Shown piece after piece: positions 6,650 to 14,851 of a stretch of 64,000 nucleotides of DNA; within the stretch, counting starts at the first letter, position 1; every line of letters begins with the position of its first letter. The notes beneath the pieces are model-generated. The model searched no databases. It saw only the letters and a program-made list of their open reading frames with translations, and had not been told where the DNA came from. A program made the translations under genes and the position numbers. Origin of the DNA: a beta proteobacterium AAP65 (GTDB lineage Bacteria > Pseudomonadota > Gammaproteobacteria > Burkholderiales > Burkholderiaceae_C); assembly GCA_001295865.1 (NCBI GenBank), contig LJHW01000029.1:1-64000 (forward strand), given 5' to 3'.

Positions 6650-8329
6650 CTACAGCCCCTGCAGCGTGGTGTGCAGCAGGGCGCCGGTGTTGGCGCCGCA
6701 GTGCACACGCAGCGCGTCCAGGCGGTCGTGCAGCACCTCGGGCTGGTCGATGCGCGCCTTGTGCCGCTCCAGCGTGGCCACGGCCACTTCGTGCAGCTTC
6801 AGGTTGCGCGTGGCCTCCACGGCCTCGATCAGCTGCAGCACGGCCTGGCGCGGCTGCCCGGCCACTGCAGCGCCCAGGGCGTCGCGCGTCAGGGTGTTGA
6901 TGTGGGCATGTGCGGCGCGCACGGGTTCGGTCAGCGGCTCGAAGCCCTCGCAGGCGCGCGCCAGCATCTCCGTGACCTGCTTGTTGGTGCAGTAGCGCAG
7001 GCCGGCCGAGCGCACCCAGGCCGGCGCCTGCGGGATGAACACATTCGCCTGGCACAGCGTCGACAGCACCAGCAGCAGGCCGATGGCCGCATCGACCGCG
7101 GTGTCGCTGTGGCTCATCGCGGCGTGCGCCGCTTCCATCAGCTGCAGGGCCTGGCCGTTGTCGCCGCGCAGGGCGGCTTGCATGCTGTCGAGCAGTCGCG
7201 CGTAGCGCTGCAGGCGGCGCGTCAGGGTCTGCGGGTCGGCACCGGCTTCGCTGCCGGCGCTGGGCGCGGCCTGGTGCAGCAGCTGGTGCTCTTCCAGCGC
7301 CTTCTGCAGCTGCGTGCGCAGCTCGGTCAGGGCCTCGGGCTGGCGCTGTTTGAAGGCGGCCACCGCCAGCAGCAGCAGCACGTGGTGGTCGAAGTCGGGC
7401 GAGAGCAGGCCGCCGCGGTCGACCACCTGGCCCAGGATCTTCATCGACTCGGCCTGGTCGCCCGTGTAGAACACCAGGATGCCGTACTTCTGGTTGCGTG
7501 CCACCGAGTGCGGTGTCACCTCCACCGCACGGCGGAAGGTTTCCGCCGCCGCCGCGTAGTCACCGCGGTCGGTATAGATCCGGCCCAGCACGTCGTAGGC
7601 GTCGACGTAGGTCGGGTGGGCGCCCAGCAGGTTCTTGATGGTGGATTCGGCCGCCGCGGGCTTGCCCGAGGCGTCCATCACGCGCGCGATGCCCAGGCGC
7701 GCCCAGGGCACGGCCTTGTCGTCGATGACGGCGTTGAACATGGCCGTGGCCAGCGGCAGCTTTTCCAGCCGGATGGCGAGCTCGGCACCCAGTCTCGCGG
7801 CGTGTGTCCAGTAGGCGCCGCGGGCCTGGAAGCGCTGCTCGCACAGGCCCAGCGCGCCGGCGTGGTCGTTGCGGTCGATGAGCGCGGCGATGTCCTTCAG
7901 CGAGTCCTTGCGCACGAAGGCGGCGAGAAGGCGGTCTTCCAGGTCGCCCAGGCTGTAGGGCTTGATCAGAAAGCCGTCGATGGCAAGCTCGGCTGCTTCG
8001 GCCACCACCGGGTAGGTGCTGTTGGCCGAGAGCACCATGACGATGGTCGACAGCGTGATCAGCTTGCGCTGGCGCAGGTCGTCGATGAGGTCTTGACCCA
8101 GCGTGCCATCGCCCAGGCGCTGCTCGCACAGCACGATCTCGAAGGGCCGCGTGGCCGCGTGCTGGCGAGCCTCGTGCGCCTTGGCGCACTGCACCACCTG
8201 GCTGGCGCCCATGTTGCGCAGCTGCGCGGCCAGCATCTGCCGGGCAGTGGCGTGGCCGTCGACGATGAGCGCGCGGGTGTTCGTGCCGAAGCGGGCGCGC
8301 AGTTGCAGCTGGTGGGTGGAATCGGGCAC
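6650..8329 (-). CDS. TPR-containing protein with an N-terminal pseudo-receiver domain
   Basis: A 559-residue cytoplasmic protein starting at GTG 8329. Residues 18-140 have the shape of a CheY-like receiver (LIVDGHATARQML, EIVLCEQRLGDG, GFLIKPYS), but the phospho-acceptor Asp is Glu (E69) and the second acid-pocket residue is Gly (D24-G25), while the switch lysine (K123) is kept. It therefore probably cannot be phosphorylated in the ordinary way and may be locked in one state. Residues about 170-300 carry TPR units (AHPTYVDAYDVLGRIYTDRGDYAAAAETFRRAVEV is typical) and the rest is helical. A protein family of this type, with the same CEQ motif, is common in Burkholderiales. No histidine kinase is adjacent. 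It is divergent from the sigma factor gene at 8650. Confidence 0.82.
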   Translation of the reverse strand: MPDSTHQLQLRARFGTNTRALIVDGHATARQMLAAQLRNMGASQVVQCAKAHEARQHAATRPFEIVLCEQRLGDGTLGQDLIDDLRQRKLITLSTIVMVLSANSTYPVVAEAAELAIDGFLIKPYSLGDLEDRLLAAFVRKDSLKDIAALIDRNDHAGALGLCEQRFQARGAYWTHAARLGAELAIRLEKLPLATAMFNAVIDDKAVPWARLGIARVMDASGKPAAAESTIKNLLGAHPTYVDAYDVLGRIYTDRGDYAAAAETFRRAVEVTPHSVARNQKYGILVFYTGDQAESMKILGQVVDRGGLLSPDFDHHVLLLLAVAAFKQRQPEALTELRTQLQKALEEHQLLHQAAPSAGSEAGADPQTLTRRLQRYARLLDSMQAALRGDNGQALQLMEAAHAAMSHSDTAVDAAIGLLLVLSTLCQANVFIPQAPAWVRSAGLRYCTNKQVTEMLARACEGFEPLTEPVRAAHAHINTLTRDALGAAVAGQPRQAVLQLIEAVEATRNLKLHEVAVATLERHKARIDQPEVLHDRLDALRVHCGANTGALLHTTLQGL

Positions 8330-8649
8330 GCGGGGGGCTTCGGCAGGCGAGGCGGGCAGGGCAACACCTTTTGTACCCCAGCGCCATCACCCCGTTCAAG
8401 CCCGGCCCTGTGACAGAGACCCGCGGCGCCAACTCTTGCCACCGAGTGTCTGCCGCCCCCTTGCTGGCGCGCGAACATCTGAGGGCGCATGAGCCCCGCG
8501 TGCCCCACCGGCCCAGATGTGATGGGGTTCGCCGTGAGGCCCGGCGGCGTGGGTGGCCGACCCGTGGCATCCTCGCGGCCGGCCGCAGCGCGCTTTGGGA
8601 GCGCCTGCCAGGGATCAGGCGGTATCCGGGCCCACCGCGGGAAGCGTGA
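8330..8649. other. non-coding divergent gap between the pseudo-receiver gene and the ECF sigma gene
   Basis: This 320-base stretch separates two divergent genes and must hold both promoters. I see no convincing -35/-10 pair for sigma-70, no clear hairpin with a T-run and no reading frame that looks coding. A GGGAAG Shine-Dalgarno-like stretch at 8639-8644 precedes the sigma start. Confidence 0.5.
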
Positions 8650-9282
8650 ATGAAGACACTGGACGAAAAAGACTGGCCCGAAAAAAGCCGTGAGCTGGCC
8701 CAGCTGCTGGCGCGCACCGGCTTGGGCGACCGCCAGGCCTTCGCGCGCCTGTACGAGCGCACCAGCGGGCACCTGTTTGCCGTGGTGCTGCGCATCCAGC
8801 GTGACCGTGCCCTGGCCGAAGACCTGCTGCAGGACATCTACGTCTCGGTGTGGAAGGCCGCCGCCAGTTTCGACGCCGCGCGCAGCCAGCCGTTGACCTG
8901 GCTGACGCACGTGGCCCGCAACAGGGCCATCGACAGCCTGCGCCGGGCGCAAAGCCAGCCCCGCACCGAAAGCTTGAGCGCTGCCGACGACGACGAGCAG
9001 CCCGACCCCGCCGAAGCCCTGGCCAGCGACGAACCCGGCCCACTCGACCTGCTGAACCAGGCCAGCGAAAAACGCGAACTCACGCAGTGCCTGGAGCGCC
9101 TGACGCCGACGCAGCGCCAGAGCGTGGCCCTGGCCTTCTACGACGGCCTGTCGCACGCCGAGGTGGCCGCGCACCTGCAAGAGCCGCTGGGTACCGTGAA
9201 GAGCTGGGTGCGCCGCGCCCTCAACACCCTGAAGAGCTGCTTGGACCGGGCCGCTTCCAACGACACCCAGGGAGCCGTCTGA
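8650..9282 (+). CDS. ECF-type RNA polymerase sigma factor (SigK/RpoE-like)
   Basis: A 210-residue group 4 sigma factor. Region 2 covers about residues 25-100 (LYERTSGHLFAVVLRIQRDRALAEDLLQDIYVSVWKAAASFD and LTWLTHVARNRAIDSLRR), an acidic linker follows (DDDEQPDPAEALASDEPG), and region 4 covers about 140-195 (CLERLTPTQRQSVALAFYDGLSHAEVAAHL, then a second helix GTVKSWVRRALNTLKSCL that would read the -35 element). It is followed after one base by its cognate anti-sigma gene, so the two are surely co-transcribed. The stimulus is not evident from the neighbours. Confidence 0.92.
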   Translation: MKTLDEKDWPEKSRELAQLLARTGLGDRQAFARLYERTSGHLFAVVLRIQRDRALAEDLLQDIYVSVWKAAASFDAARSQPLTWLTHVARNRAIDSLRRAQSQPRTESLSAADDDEQPDPAEALASDEPGPLDLLNQASEKRELTQCLERLTPTQRQSVALAFYDGLSHAEVAAHLQEPLGTVKSWVRRALNTLKSCLDRAASNDTQGAV

Positions 9283-9283
9283 C

Positions 9284-9988
9284 ATGGACTACGGAAGACC
9301 TGCTTTGGCCGACGCGCTGGCTGCCGAATACGTGGCCGGCACGCTGCGCGGCCGCGCGCGCGCCCGTTTCGAGGCTCTGCTGCCTGGCCACCCCGCGCTG
9401 CAACGGGCCGTGCGCGACTGGCAACAAAGGCTGATGCCGCTGACCACCGGCCTGCCGGCCGAAGCACCGCCTGCACGCGTGTGGTCAAGCATCGAGCAGG
9501 CCCTGTGGCCCGTGGCGGCTGCGCCTGCGCCGCAACCGTGGTGGCAGAAGCTGGGCGTCTGGCGTGCCTTGTCGGGCACGGCGCTGGCCGCCGTCGTGGG
9601 CCTGGGTGTGCTGGTGGCCACGCCGCCGCCGGCGCTGGCGCCCGTGGTGGTGGTGTTGCAGTCCACCGGCAAAGACCCGGCGGTCGGCGGCAACGTGGTG
9701 GCCAGCTTCAGCGGCGACGGCCGCGTGGCCGTCGCCCGGCCCCTGACCAAGGTGGCGCTGAGCGAAGACCGTGTGATGCAGCTGTGGTGGGCCACCGAAA
9801 CGGGCAAGCCGCAGAGCCTGGGCCTCATCCGCGCCGATGGCGCCACCGTGCTCGACCGCAGCCGCCTGCCCGGCGGCCTGAAAGGCAGCGGCATCGACCA
9901 CATGGCGGTGAGCGTCGAGCCGCCCGGTGGTTCACCCACGGGCCAGCCTACGGGGCCGGTGGTGTTCTACGGCAAGCTGGAGCTGTGA
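9284..9988 (+). CDS. anti-sigma factor (RskA/anti-sigma-K type), membrane-anchored
   Basis: A 234-residue single-pass membrane protein. Residues 1-70 form the cytoplasmic sigma-binding region (AAEYVAGTLRGRARARFEALLPGHPALQRAVRDWQQRL), without the HxxxCxxC zinc motif of the ZAS class; residues about 98-118 (ALSGTALAAVVGLGVLVA) are the membrane helix; the periplasmic part has VMQLWWATETGKPQSLGLIRADG and LKGSGIDHMAVSVEPPGGSPTGQPTGPVVFYG, the conserved block of the RskA C-terminal domain. It would hold the ECF sigma factor encoded immediately upstream at the membrane until released by a signal or proteolysis. Confidence 0.9.
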   Translation: MDYGRPALADALAAEYVAGTLRGRARARFEALLPGHPALQRAVRDWQQRLMPLTTGLPAEAPPARVWSSIEQALWPVAAAPAPQPWWQKLGVWRALSGTALAAVVGLGVLVATPPPALAPVVVVLQSTGKDPAVGGNVVASFSGDGRVAVARPLTKVALSEDRVMQLWWATETGKPQSLGLIRADGATVLDRSRLPGGLKGSGIDHMAVSVEPPGGSPTGQPTGPVVFYGKLEL

Positions 9989-10027
9989 GCCTGCGGCACT
10001 GTGGCCGCTGGCCGCAGTGCCCGGCGC

Positions 10028-10057
10028 CCAAAAAGAAGGGGCTGCGACAGCAGCCCC
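10028..10057 (-). terminator. Rho-independent terminator of tRNA-Ala
   Basis: On the minus strand the hairpin GGGGCTGC-TGTC-GCAGCCCC (10057 to 10038, perfect 8-base-pair stem, 4-base loop) is followed by TTCTTTTT (10037 to 10030). It lies 12 bases after the end of the tRNA gene. Confidence 0.85.
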
Positions 10058-10068
10058 TGGGTGTTCTG

Positions 10069-10144
<76 letters not shown>

Positions 10145-10150
10145 ACAGAC

Positions 10151-10186
10151 GAGCAAAATTCTAGCACCGGGTGCTGCCGCGACTAA
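10151..10186 (-). promoter_or_regulatory. promoter of tRNA-Ala with extended -10
   Basis: On the minus strand TGCTAGAAT (TAGAAT at 10163 to 10158) is an extended -10 with five of six matches to TATAAT and a correct TGn upstream. A weak -35-like TTAGTC lies 17 bases further up. The predicted start is about 7 bases before the mature tRNA 5' end. Confidence 0.6.
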
Positions 10187-10235
10187 CATGCGGCGGACCT
10201 CCTCCCACCTGCCGGCCGCGGCCGCCCCCGCACCC

Positions 10236-11093
10236 ATGCGCACGCGCAACGATCCCGCCTGGCTCGAAGCCCAGTACAACAACCGCGCCCGTGTGCCGGC
10301 CTACGCCAGCCACTTTGCGCGCTGGCAGCAGGCTTCGAAGCTGGTGCGTGAGAAGACCGCGGCGCAGCTCGACCTGCCCTACGGCAGCGGCGCGGGCGAA
10401 ACGCTCGACATCTTCCCGGCCACACGCCCCGGTGCACCGGTGCTGGTGTTCATCCACGGCGGTTACTGGCGCTCGCTGGACAAGAGCGACTTCTCCTTCA
10501 TCGCCCCAGCCTTCAACGCCGCAGGCGCCGCGGTGGTGGTGCCGAACTACGCGCTGTGCCCGGCGGTGGGCATCGAACACATCGCGCTGCAGATGACGCA
10601 GGCCGTGGCCTGGGCCTGGCGCCACGCGGCCGAGTTCGGCGCCGATGCCACGCGCATCGGCCTGGTGGGCCACTCGGCCGGTGGGCACCTGGCGGCGATG
10701 TTGACGTGCTGCCGCTGGAAGGACGTGGCGCCCGACCTGCCTGCGCTGCCGGTGCAGGCCGCGCTGTCGGTCTCGGGCCTGTACGACCTGGAGCCGCTGC
10801 GCCAGGTGGCCTCGGTGCAGGCCGACCTGCAGCTCACGCCGGCCGCGGTGCGCCGCCTGAGCCCGGCCTTCTTCCCGCGGCCCAAGGGCAGCAAGCTGTA
10901 CGCCGCGGTGGGCCTGGACGAGAGCGAGGAGTTTCTGCGCCAGAACGCGCTGATCCGCGATGTCTGGGGCCCCACCGCCGTGCCCGTGTGCGAAACACTG
11001 CCGGGGCGCAACCACTTTTCGGTGGTGGAAGACCTGGCCGACGCGAAGTCGCGGCTGCACGCGCTGGCGCTGCGCACGGTAGGTCTGCGCTAG
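10236..11093 (+). CDS. alpha/beta hydrolase, arylformamidase (KynB)-like
   Basis: A 285-residue cytoplasmic esterase-type hydrolase. The HGGYW oxyanion motif is at residues 74-78, the nucleophile elbow GHSAGGH puts the serine at 147, and GRNHFSVVEDLAD supplies the catalytic histidine near 260. HGGYW together with WLEAQYNNRARVP at the N-terminus is typical of the arylformamidase / kynurenine formamidase subgroup, which releases formate from N-formylkynurenine. The start at ATG 10236 (MRTRNDPAWLEAQYNN) was chosen because it matches the family N-terminus; ATG 10188 would add 16 residues with no family resemblance. No kynureninase is next to it, so the substrate is not certain. Confidence 0.75.
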   Translation: MRTRNDPAWLEAQYNNRARVPAYASHFARWQQASKLVREKTAAQLDLPYGSGAGETLDIFPATRPGAPVLVFIHGGYWRSLDKSDFSFIAPAFNAAGAAVVVPNYALCPAVGIEHIALQMTQAVAWAWRHAAEFGADATRIGLVGHSAGGHLAAMLTCCRWKDVAPDLPALPVQAALSVSGLYDLEPLRQVASVQADLQLTPAAVRRLSPAFFPRPKGSKLYAAVGLDESEEFLRQNALIRDVWGPTAVPVCETLPGRNHFSVVEDLADAKSRLHALALRTVGLR

Positions 11094-11196
11094 CGCCGCA
11101 GCACTTGCGGGCGCGCGGGGCCGCCGAATTTTCAGCCCCTGCATCCTGCGCTTGACCGATGGGGTTCGCGGGGGGCTGCGTAGTAGACTGAATTCG

Positions 11197-11676
11197 ATGA
11201 TGCTGGTCATTCGAGATGCGCAGCGCGCCGCCTTGCAACTCGACACCGACGTGCGGTGGTACGAGGGCCGGCTGTCGCAGCTGTACGTCTCGTTTGCGCA
11301 GGCCCCGGCCGCACAACGCCAGCAGTGGGTGCGTGAGGGTGTGGCGCGCGCCAAGGCGGTGGGCCTGACGCGCGCCGAGCGCCTGCAGTTCCTGTGTTTC
11401 GAGCAGACGTTTTTCCCCGGCTGTCTCGACACCGACGATTTCACGTGGGCGCGCGCGCTGCTGGTGCAACCGGGCCTGCCGCCGGCTGAACGCATGAAGG
11501 CCTTGCGCCAACAAACCATCCAGCGACTGCTGCAGGCCGAAGAGGCGGCGGCACTGGCCGCGCAGGCGGCCGAGATGGACCGCGCATTCCCTGATCCGCC
11601 CGACGAGCCCGACGCCGAGAGCGTTGATGTCGGTGGTGCTGATTCACCACCCAGCACAGCAGGCAGGCCGGCATGA
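11197..11676 (+). CDS. helical protein of the type found in T6SS effector islands
   Basis: A 159-residue, mainly helical, cytoplasmic protein with no signal peptide, starting MMLVIRDAQRAAL. The pattern of an N-terminal 'vIRdaQ.aAL' helix, a central long helix (REGVARAKAVGLTRAERLQFLCFEQTFFPGCLDTDDFTWARALL) and a following 'PGLPPAERMKAL' resembles small proteins encoded beside VgrG and lipase or peptidase effectors in type VI secretion islands of proteobacteria. Their biochemical role is not established to my knowledge; adaptor or chaperone roles are possible. It is the first gene of a five-gene operon; its end overlaps the next start by 4 bases (ATGA). The low-complexity tail after residue 125 is acidic. 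The family resemblance is from memory of sequence style, not a search. Confidence 0.6.
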   Translation: MMLVIRDAQRAALQLDTDVRWYEGRLSQLYVSFAQAPAAQRQQWVREGVARAKAVGLTRAERLQFLCFEQTFFPGCLDTDDFTWARALLVQPGLPPAERMKALRQQTIQRLLQAEEAAALAAQAAEMDRAFPDPPDEPDAESVDVGGADSPPSTAGRPA

Positions 11677-11960
11677 CGCCGCAAGAGCAGATCGCCGCAC
11701 TGATGGCGGGCGTGGACGAGCAGCCGCCCGAGGCGGTGACACCCTGCAAGGCCAAGCCCACGCACAAGCTGCTGCTGCGGCTGCGCTGGGAAGACGATCT
11801 TTCCCCCGTGCCCAGCGCGAAGTTCGACATCTACAAGGGCGCCGCGCTCTTCGCCAGCGACATGGTCGCCAAGGGCGTGTTCACGCAAAAGAAGGTGCAC
11901 GCCGGCAGCTACCGGGTCTTTTTCCCCGAGATCGACGAATCCGAGATCGCCGAGGAGTGA
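11673..11960 (+). CDS. small Ig-like/carboxypeptidase-regulatory-like accessory protein
   Basis: A 95-residue protein without signal peptide. After a 30-residue leader comes one beta-rich domain: HKLLLRLRWEDDLSPVPSAKFDIYKG, then ALFASDMVAKGVFTQKKVHAGSYRVFFPEID. The sequence of strands with a 'v-p-a-F-x-i-y' strand, a 'l..G.ft...v.aG.Y.V.FPeid' ending is the style of small carboxypeptidase-regulatory-like domains encoded near T6SS spike and effector genes. It is translationally coupled to the gene before (4-base overlap) and lies 3 bases before the next. It probably packages or positions the large peptidase made from the same operon, which is inference. Confidence 0.6.
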   Translation: MTPQEQIAALMAGVDEQPPEAVTPCKAKPTHKLLLRLRWEDDLSPVPSAKFDIYKGAALFASDMVAKGVFTQKKVHAGSYRVFFPEIDESEIAEE

Positions 11961-11963
11961 ACC

Positions 11964-12713
11964 ATGCCCGACATCACGTCCGTGCCGGGTGACTGTTTTG
12001 CGCGTATCGCGCGCGCCAACGGGTTTTTCAACTACCTGACGGTCTACGCCCACGCCGACAACGCCACTGCCTTCCCCAACCCCAACCAGTTGGTCGAGGG
12101 CAGCACCGTCAAGCTGCCCGAGAAGCAGATGAAGGCTTTCGACCTCGCGGTCGATGCCGAGAAGAAATTCAAGATCATCCGCAAAGCCACGCGGCTGGAA
12201 GTGCGCTTGTGCCAGGCCGACGTGAGCAAGACACCCGCCATTGCCAAGGCCACGCTCGAGATCGCCGGCAAGAAGGTGGCCGGCGCAGCGGCCACGCTGG
12301 CCATCGAAGACATCGACCCCACGGCCGTGACCGCCACGCTGACGCTGGTGCTGGCCAAGCCCGCCGCGCACGCCAAGGCACCGCCCACCACGGCGGCTGT
12401 GGCCAACCAGTACCCGCCGGCCATCGTGGCGGCCGATTTCGACGACCCCGAAACCGTGTGGCCGAAAAACGGCGACACCATCAGCTGGCAGCTGCAGGTG
12501 GGGCACCTGGAGCCCGCCACTGAAACACGCGGTGTGCTGCAGCGCCTGGTCAACCTGGGCAGCGTGTGCCCCGTGACCCCGGCCGAAGACGAAGCCACGC
12601 AGCGCGCGGTGCGCTGTTACCGCCGCCATGCCGAGGGCCTGGCGCCGCCGGCCGATACCGCGGCAGTGGCCGACATCCGGGCGCACATCGAGGCGCGGCA
12701 CGACACGCCATGA
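11964..12713 (+). CDS. LysM-like and peptidoglycan-binding-like domain protein
   Basis: A 249-residue protein with no signal peptide. Residues 1-50 (ITSVPGDCFARIARANGFFNYLTVYAHADNATAFPNPNQLVEGSTVKLPE) follow the LysM layout of T6SS-associated proteins: 'v..GD.....A..nGf....ty.hpdN......pNpn.l..G..v.iP'. A central beta-rich Ig-like segment follows (LEVRLCQADVSKTPAIAKATLEIAGKKV...), and residues about 185-249 (RGVLQRLVNLGSVCPVTPAEDEATQRAVRCYRRHAEGL) look like a divergent peptidoglycan-binding helix bundle. Lack of an export signal, with domains meant for the cell wall, suggests delivery by a secretion machine. It overlaps the peptidase gene by 4 bases (ATGA at 12710-12713). Confidence 0.65.
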   Translation: MPDITSVPGDCFARIARANGFFNYLTVYAHADNATAFPNPNQLVEGSTVKLPEKQMKAFDLAVDAEKKFKIIRKATRLEVRLCQADVSKTPAIAKATLEIAGKKVAGAAATLAIEDIDPTAVTATLTLVLAKPAAHAKAPPTTAAVANQYPPAIVAADFDDPETVWPKNGDTISWQLQVGHLEPATETRGVLQRLVNLGSVCPVTPAEDEATQRAVRCYRRHAEGLAPPADTAAVADIRAHIEARHDTP

Positions 12714-14851
12714 CACTGAACCGGACTGCCTACGTCGCGCGCACCTCGCACGACCAGACGCACGTCAACCGCCTGGCGGTGCCCGAGTTCGGGGTGGTGC
12801 AGGTGCAGATGAAGGGCCAGGGCGGCAGCCTGTCAAAGTGCTACCGCGACGCCTCCAGCACAACGCCGGAAGTGCCGGTGACGACGGGTGTGGACACCTT
12901 CCACTTCGCCCCCGGCCCGCAGCACGACGCCGCCACCTGGGCTGCCGACCCGGCACTGAAGGACGAGGTGCAGATCACCTACAAGCTGCACAACCCGCAG
13001 TTCGCCATCAAGAAGGCGGAGATCCAGCTCTTCACGCGTTTTGCCGAAGACCCGGTGTGGACGCGTGAACTGGAAGACGACGAACTGCTGCATGGTGAAC
13101 ACACGCTGCAGTTCGACAACCAGGACAACTGGGACGGCAAGATCGGTGCGCACGCCGACTTTCCGGGAGAGTTCCTCACCGCCGAGCACTCGCCCTACAA
13201 GCTGAAGATCACCATCAGCGGCGAGGGCCTGAACACCGCGCCCACGGCCTGGACCTATGTGCAGGTGTACGTCAGCAAGCTCGAACTGGAGTACGGGCCC
13301 AAGACCGTGCTGCCGGTGCAGCCCGCCAACCGCGAAGGCGGCATCCACGCCGAAACCTACGACGAACTGATCGCACAGGGGGCTGCGCCGCCCGTGGGCG
13401 GCAGCGTGAAGGTCTACCTGAAGAGCGACATCTTCAAGAACACCGGCGCCGACATGTTCGCCAACGCGCTGTACACGCGCTACGAATCGCTGTGGGGCGA
13501 CGGGCCGCAGATTCCGCTGTTCTGCAAGGTTTGGGTGAAGTCTTCGGCCGACACCGACGTGGTGGCGCCCAAGGCCCTGGGCCGAGTGAAGTTCTTGTGG
13601 GACTGGGAAAGCACCTCGGTGGCCGGGGCCACCGACTTCACTGCCAAGGCCCAGGACTACCTCGTCAACAAGACCAAGCCCAAGGGCCGCAACTGCCATG
13701 AGGCGCGGGGTGGCAAACGCGGCTCGAAGACCCAGCCGGTGTTCCCGCCGCAGGCCGGCACCGCGCCCGGGGCGTTGGCGAACGGCTCGTTTCCTTTCGA
13801 GGTGGCTGCGGTGGACAAGCCGCGCACCTGGGCCGCCTACAGCTACGCCTGGGACGAGGGCGCCGCGGCGGCCAAGACCGGGGTGATCTTCCAGCCCTCG
13901 CGCATGGCGGGCGACAAGTACAAGCTGACCGTCTACGTGGCCTACGAGGTCGACCGCAAGAAGAAGCACAAGCTCAACGTCGATGCCGACGCGCCGCTGC
14001 CCGTGCCCGCCGTGCTGAAGGCCGAGACGGGCGACTACGAGATCTGGCGACGCGTGCACGTGCGCAAGTACGTGAAGAAGAACGGCAGCGTGGCCGAGAC
14101 CATCAACCTCGCCACGGTGGTGACCTTCTACGAGCGGGCCTTCCTGCAGCTCAAGGACGAGACGGGGGGCGTGATCACCCACGTCACGCAAGCCGACTGG
14201 GACAGCCGCGTGAGCGCCGCGATGGGCGCCTACGGCGCGACCTCGGCGCACATGCTGCTGCCCGGCAGCCAGCACGGCCTGGGAGGCAACGGCGTGCACA
14301 TGCGCGACCGGGCCGGCTTCCATGCCGCGTTGGTGGCTGCCGGTCACACCGTGCCGGTGGTGGACAACTTCCTGAACGACCCGGCCAACGGCATGCACAC
14401 GGTCGGCCACTACAACGCGCGTGGCAAGAGCATCGCGATGACGGTCACTGGCGCGGCTTTCAGCCCCGAGACGCATGCCGATTCGGGCTGCAACATCTAC
14501 CACGTCGACAAGATCGTGAGCCTGCCCAACACGCTGCTGGGCTGGGCCTACGACGTGCCGGGTGGCAACGGCGACCGCTGCGGTTTCTTGCTGTGCGCCA
14601 CCAACGCCGACCACGGTGCGGGCGACAACATCGAGAACACCGCCACGCACGAGTTCGGCCACCACTTCTTCCTGCCGCACCCGCCCGATGCCGGTGAAAA
14701 GAAGAACTACAAGGCGCACGACACGTCGAACACCACCTGCATCATGTCGTACAACGTGCCGACAGAGTTCTGCGGCTTCTGCCAGCTGCGCATGAGAGGA
14801 TGGAGCAAGGATGCCCTCAAGCCCAAGCCCTCCGCGAACCGGAAGACCTGA
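12710..14851 (+). CDS. large metzincin-like zinc metallopeptidase, candidate secreted effector
   Basis: A 713-residue protein starting at ATG 12710 inside the stop of the previous gene. No signal peptide or membrane segment is visible. The first 450 residues are beta-rich, probably several Ig-like modules (for example ITYKLHNPQFAIKKAEIQLFTRF and YKLTVYVAYEVDRKKKHKLNV). The C-terminal domain has HEFGHHFFLPH at residues 647-657, which supplies the three histidines (647, 651, 657) and the general-base Glu648 of a zinc site, and a Met-turn-like CIMSYN with Met679, together the metzincin arrangement. The usual Gly at the eighth position of the metzincin motif is Phe here. The last 100 residues hold several cysteines (CGFLLCATN, FCGFCQL). 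I infer a cargo peptidase; the target is unknown. Confidence 0.72.
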   Translation: MTLNRTAYVARTSHDQTHVNRLAVPEFGVVQVQMKGQGGSLSKCYRDASSTTPEVPVTTGVDTFHFAPGPQHDAATWAADPALKDEVQITYKLHNPQFAIKKAEIQLFTRFAEDPVWTRELEDDELLHGEHTLQFDNQDNWDGKIGAHADFPGEFLTAEHSPYKLKITISGEGLNTAPTAWTYVQVYVSKLELEYGPKTVLPVQPANREGGIHAETYDELIAQGAAPPVGGSVKVYLKSDIFKNTGADMFANALYTRYESLWGDGPQIPLFCKVWVKSSADTDVVAPKALGRVKFLWDWESTSVAGATDFTAKAQDYLVNKTKPKGRNCHEARGGKRGSKTQPVFPPQAGTAPGALANGSFPFEVAAVDKPRTWAAYSYAWDEGAAAAKTGVIFQPSRMAGDKYKLTVYVAYEVDRKKKHKLNVDADAPLPVPAVLKAETGDYEIWRRVHVRKYVKKNGSVAETINLATVVTFYERAFLQLKDETGGVITHVTQADWDSRVSAAMGAYGATSAHMLLPGSQHGLGGNGVHMRDRAGFHAALVAAGHTVPVVDNFLNDPANGMHTVGHYNARGKSIAMTVTGAAFSPETHADSGCNIYHVDKIVSLPNTLLGWAYDVPGGNGDRCGFLLCATNADHGAGDNIENTATHEFGHHFFLPHPPDAGEKKNYKAHDTSNTTCIMSYNVPTEFCGFCQLRMRGWSKDALKPKPSANRKT

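Noticed and set aside
11094-11196. Possible sigma-70 promoter (TTGACC and TAGACT) before the five-gene operon
   Set aside because: The two elements are 26 bases apart, beyond the usual 16-18 range, so I do not call it.
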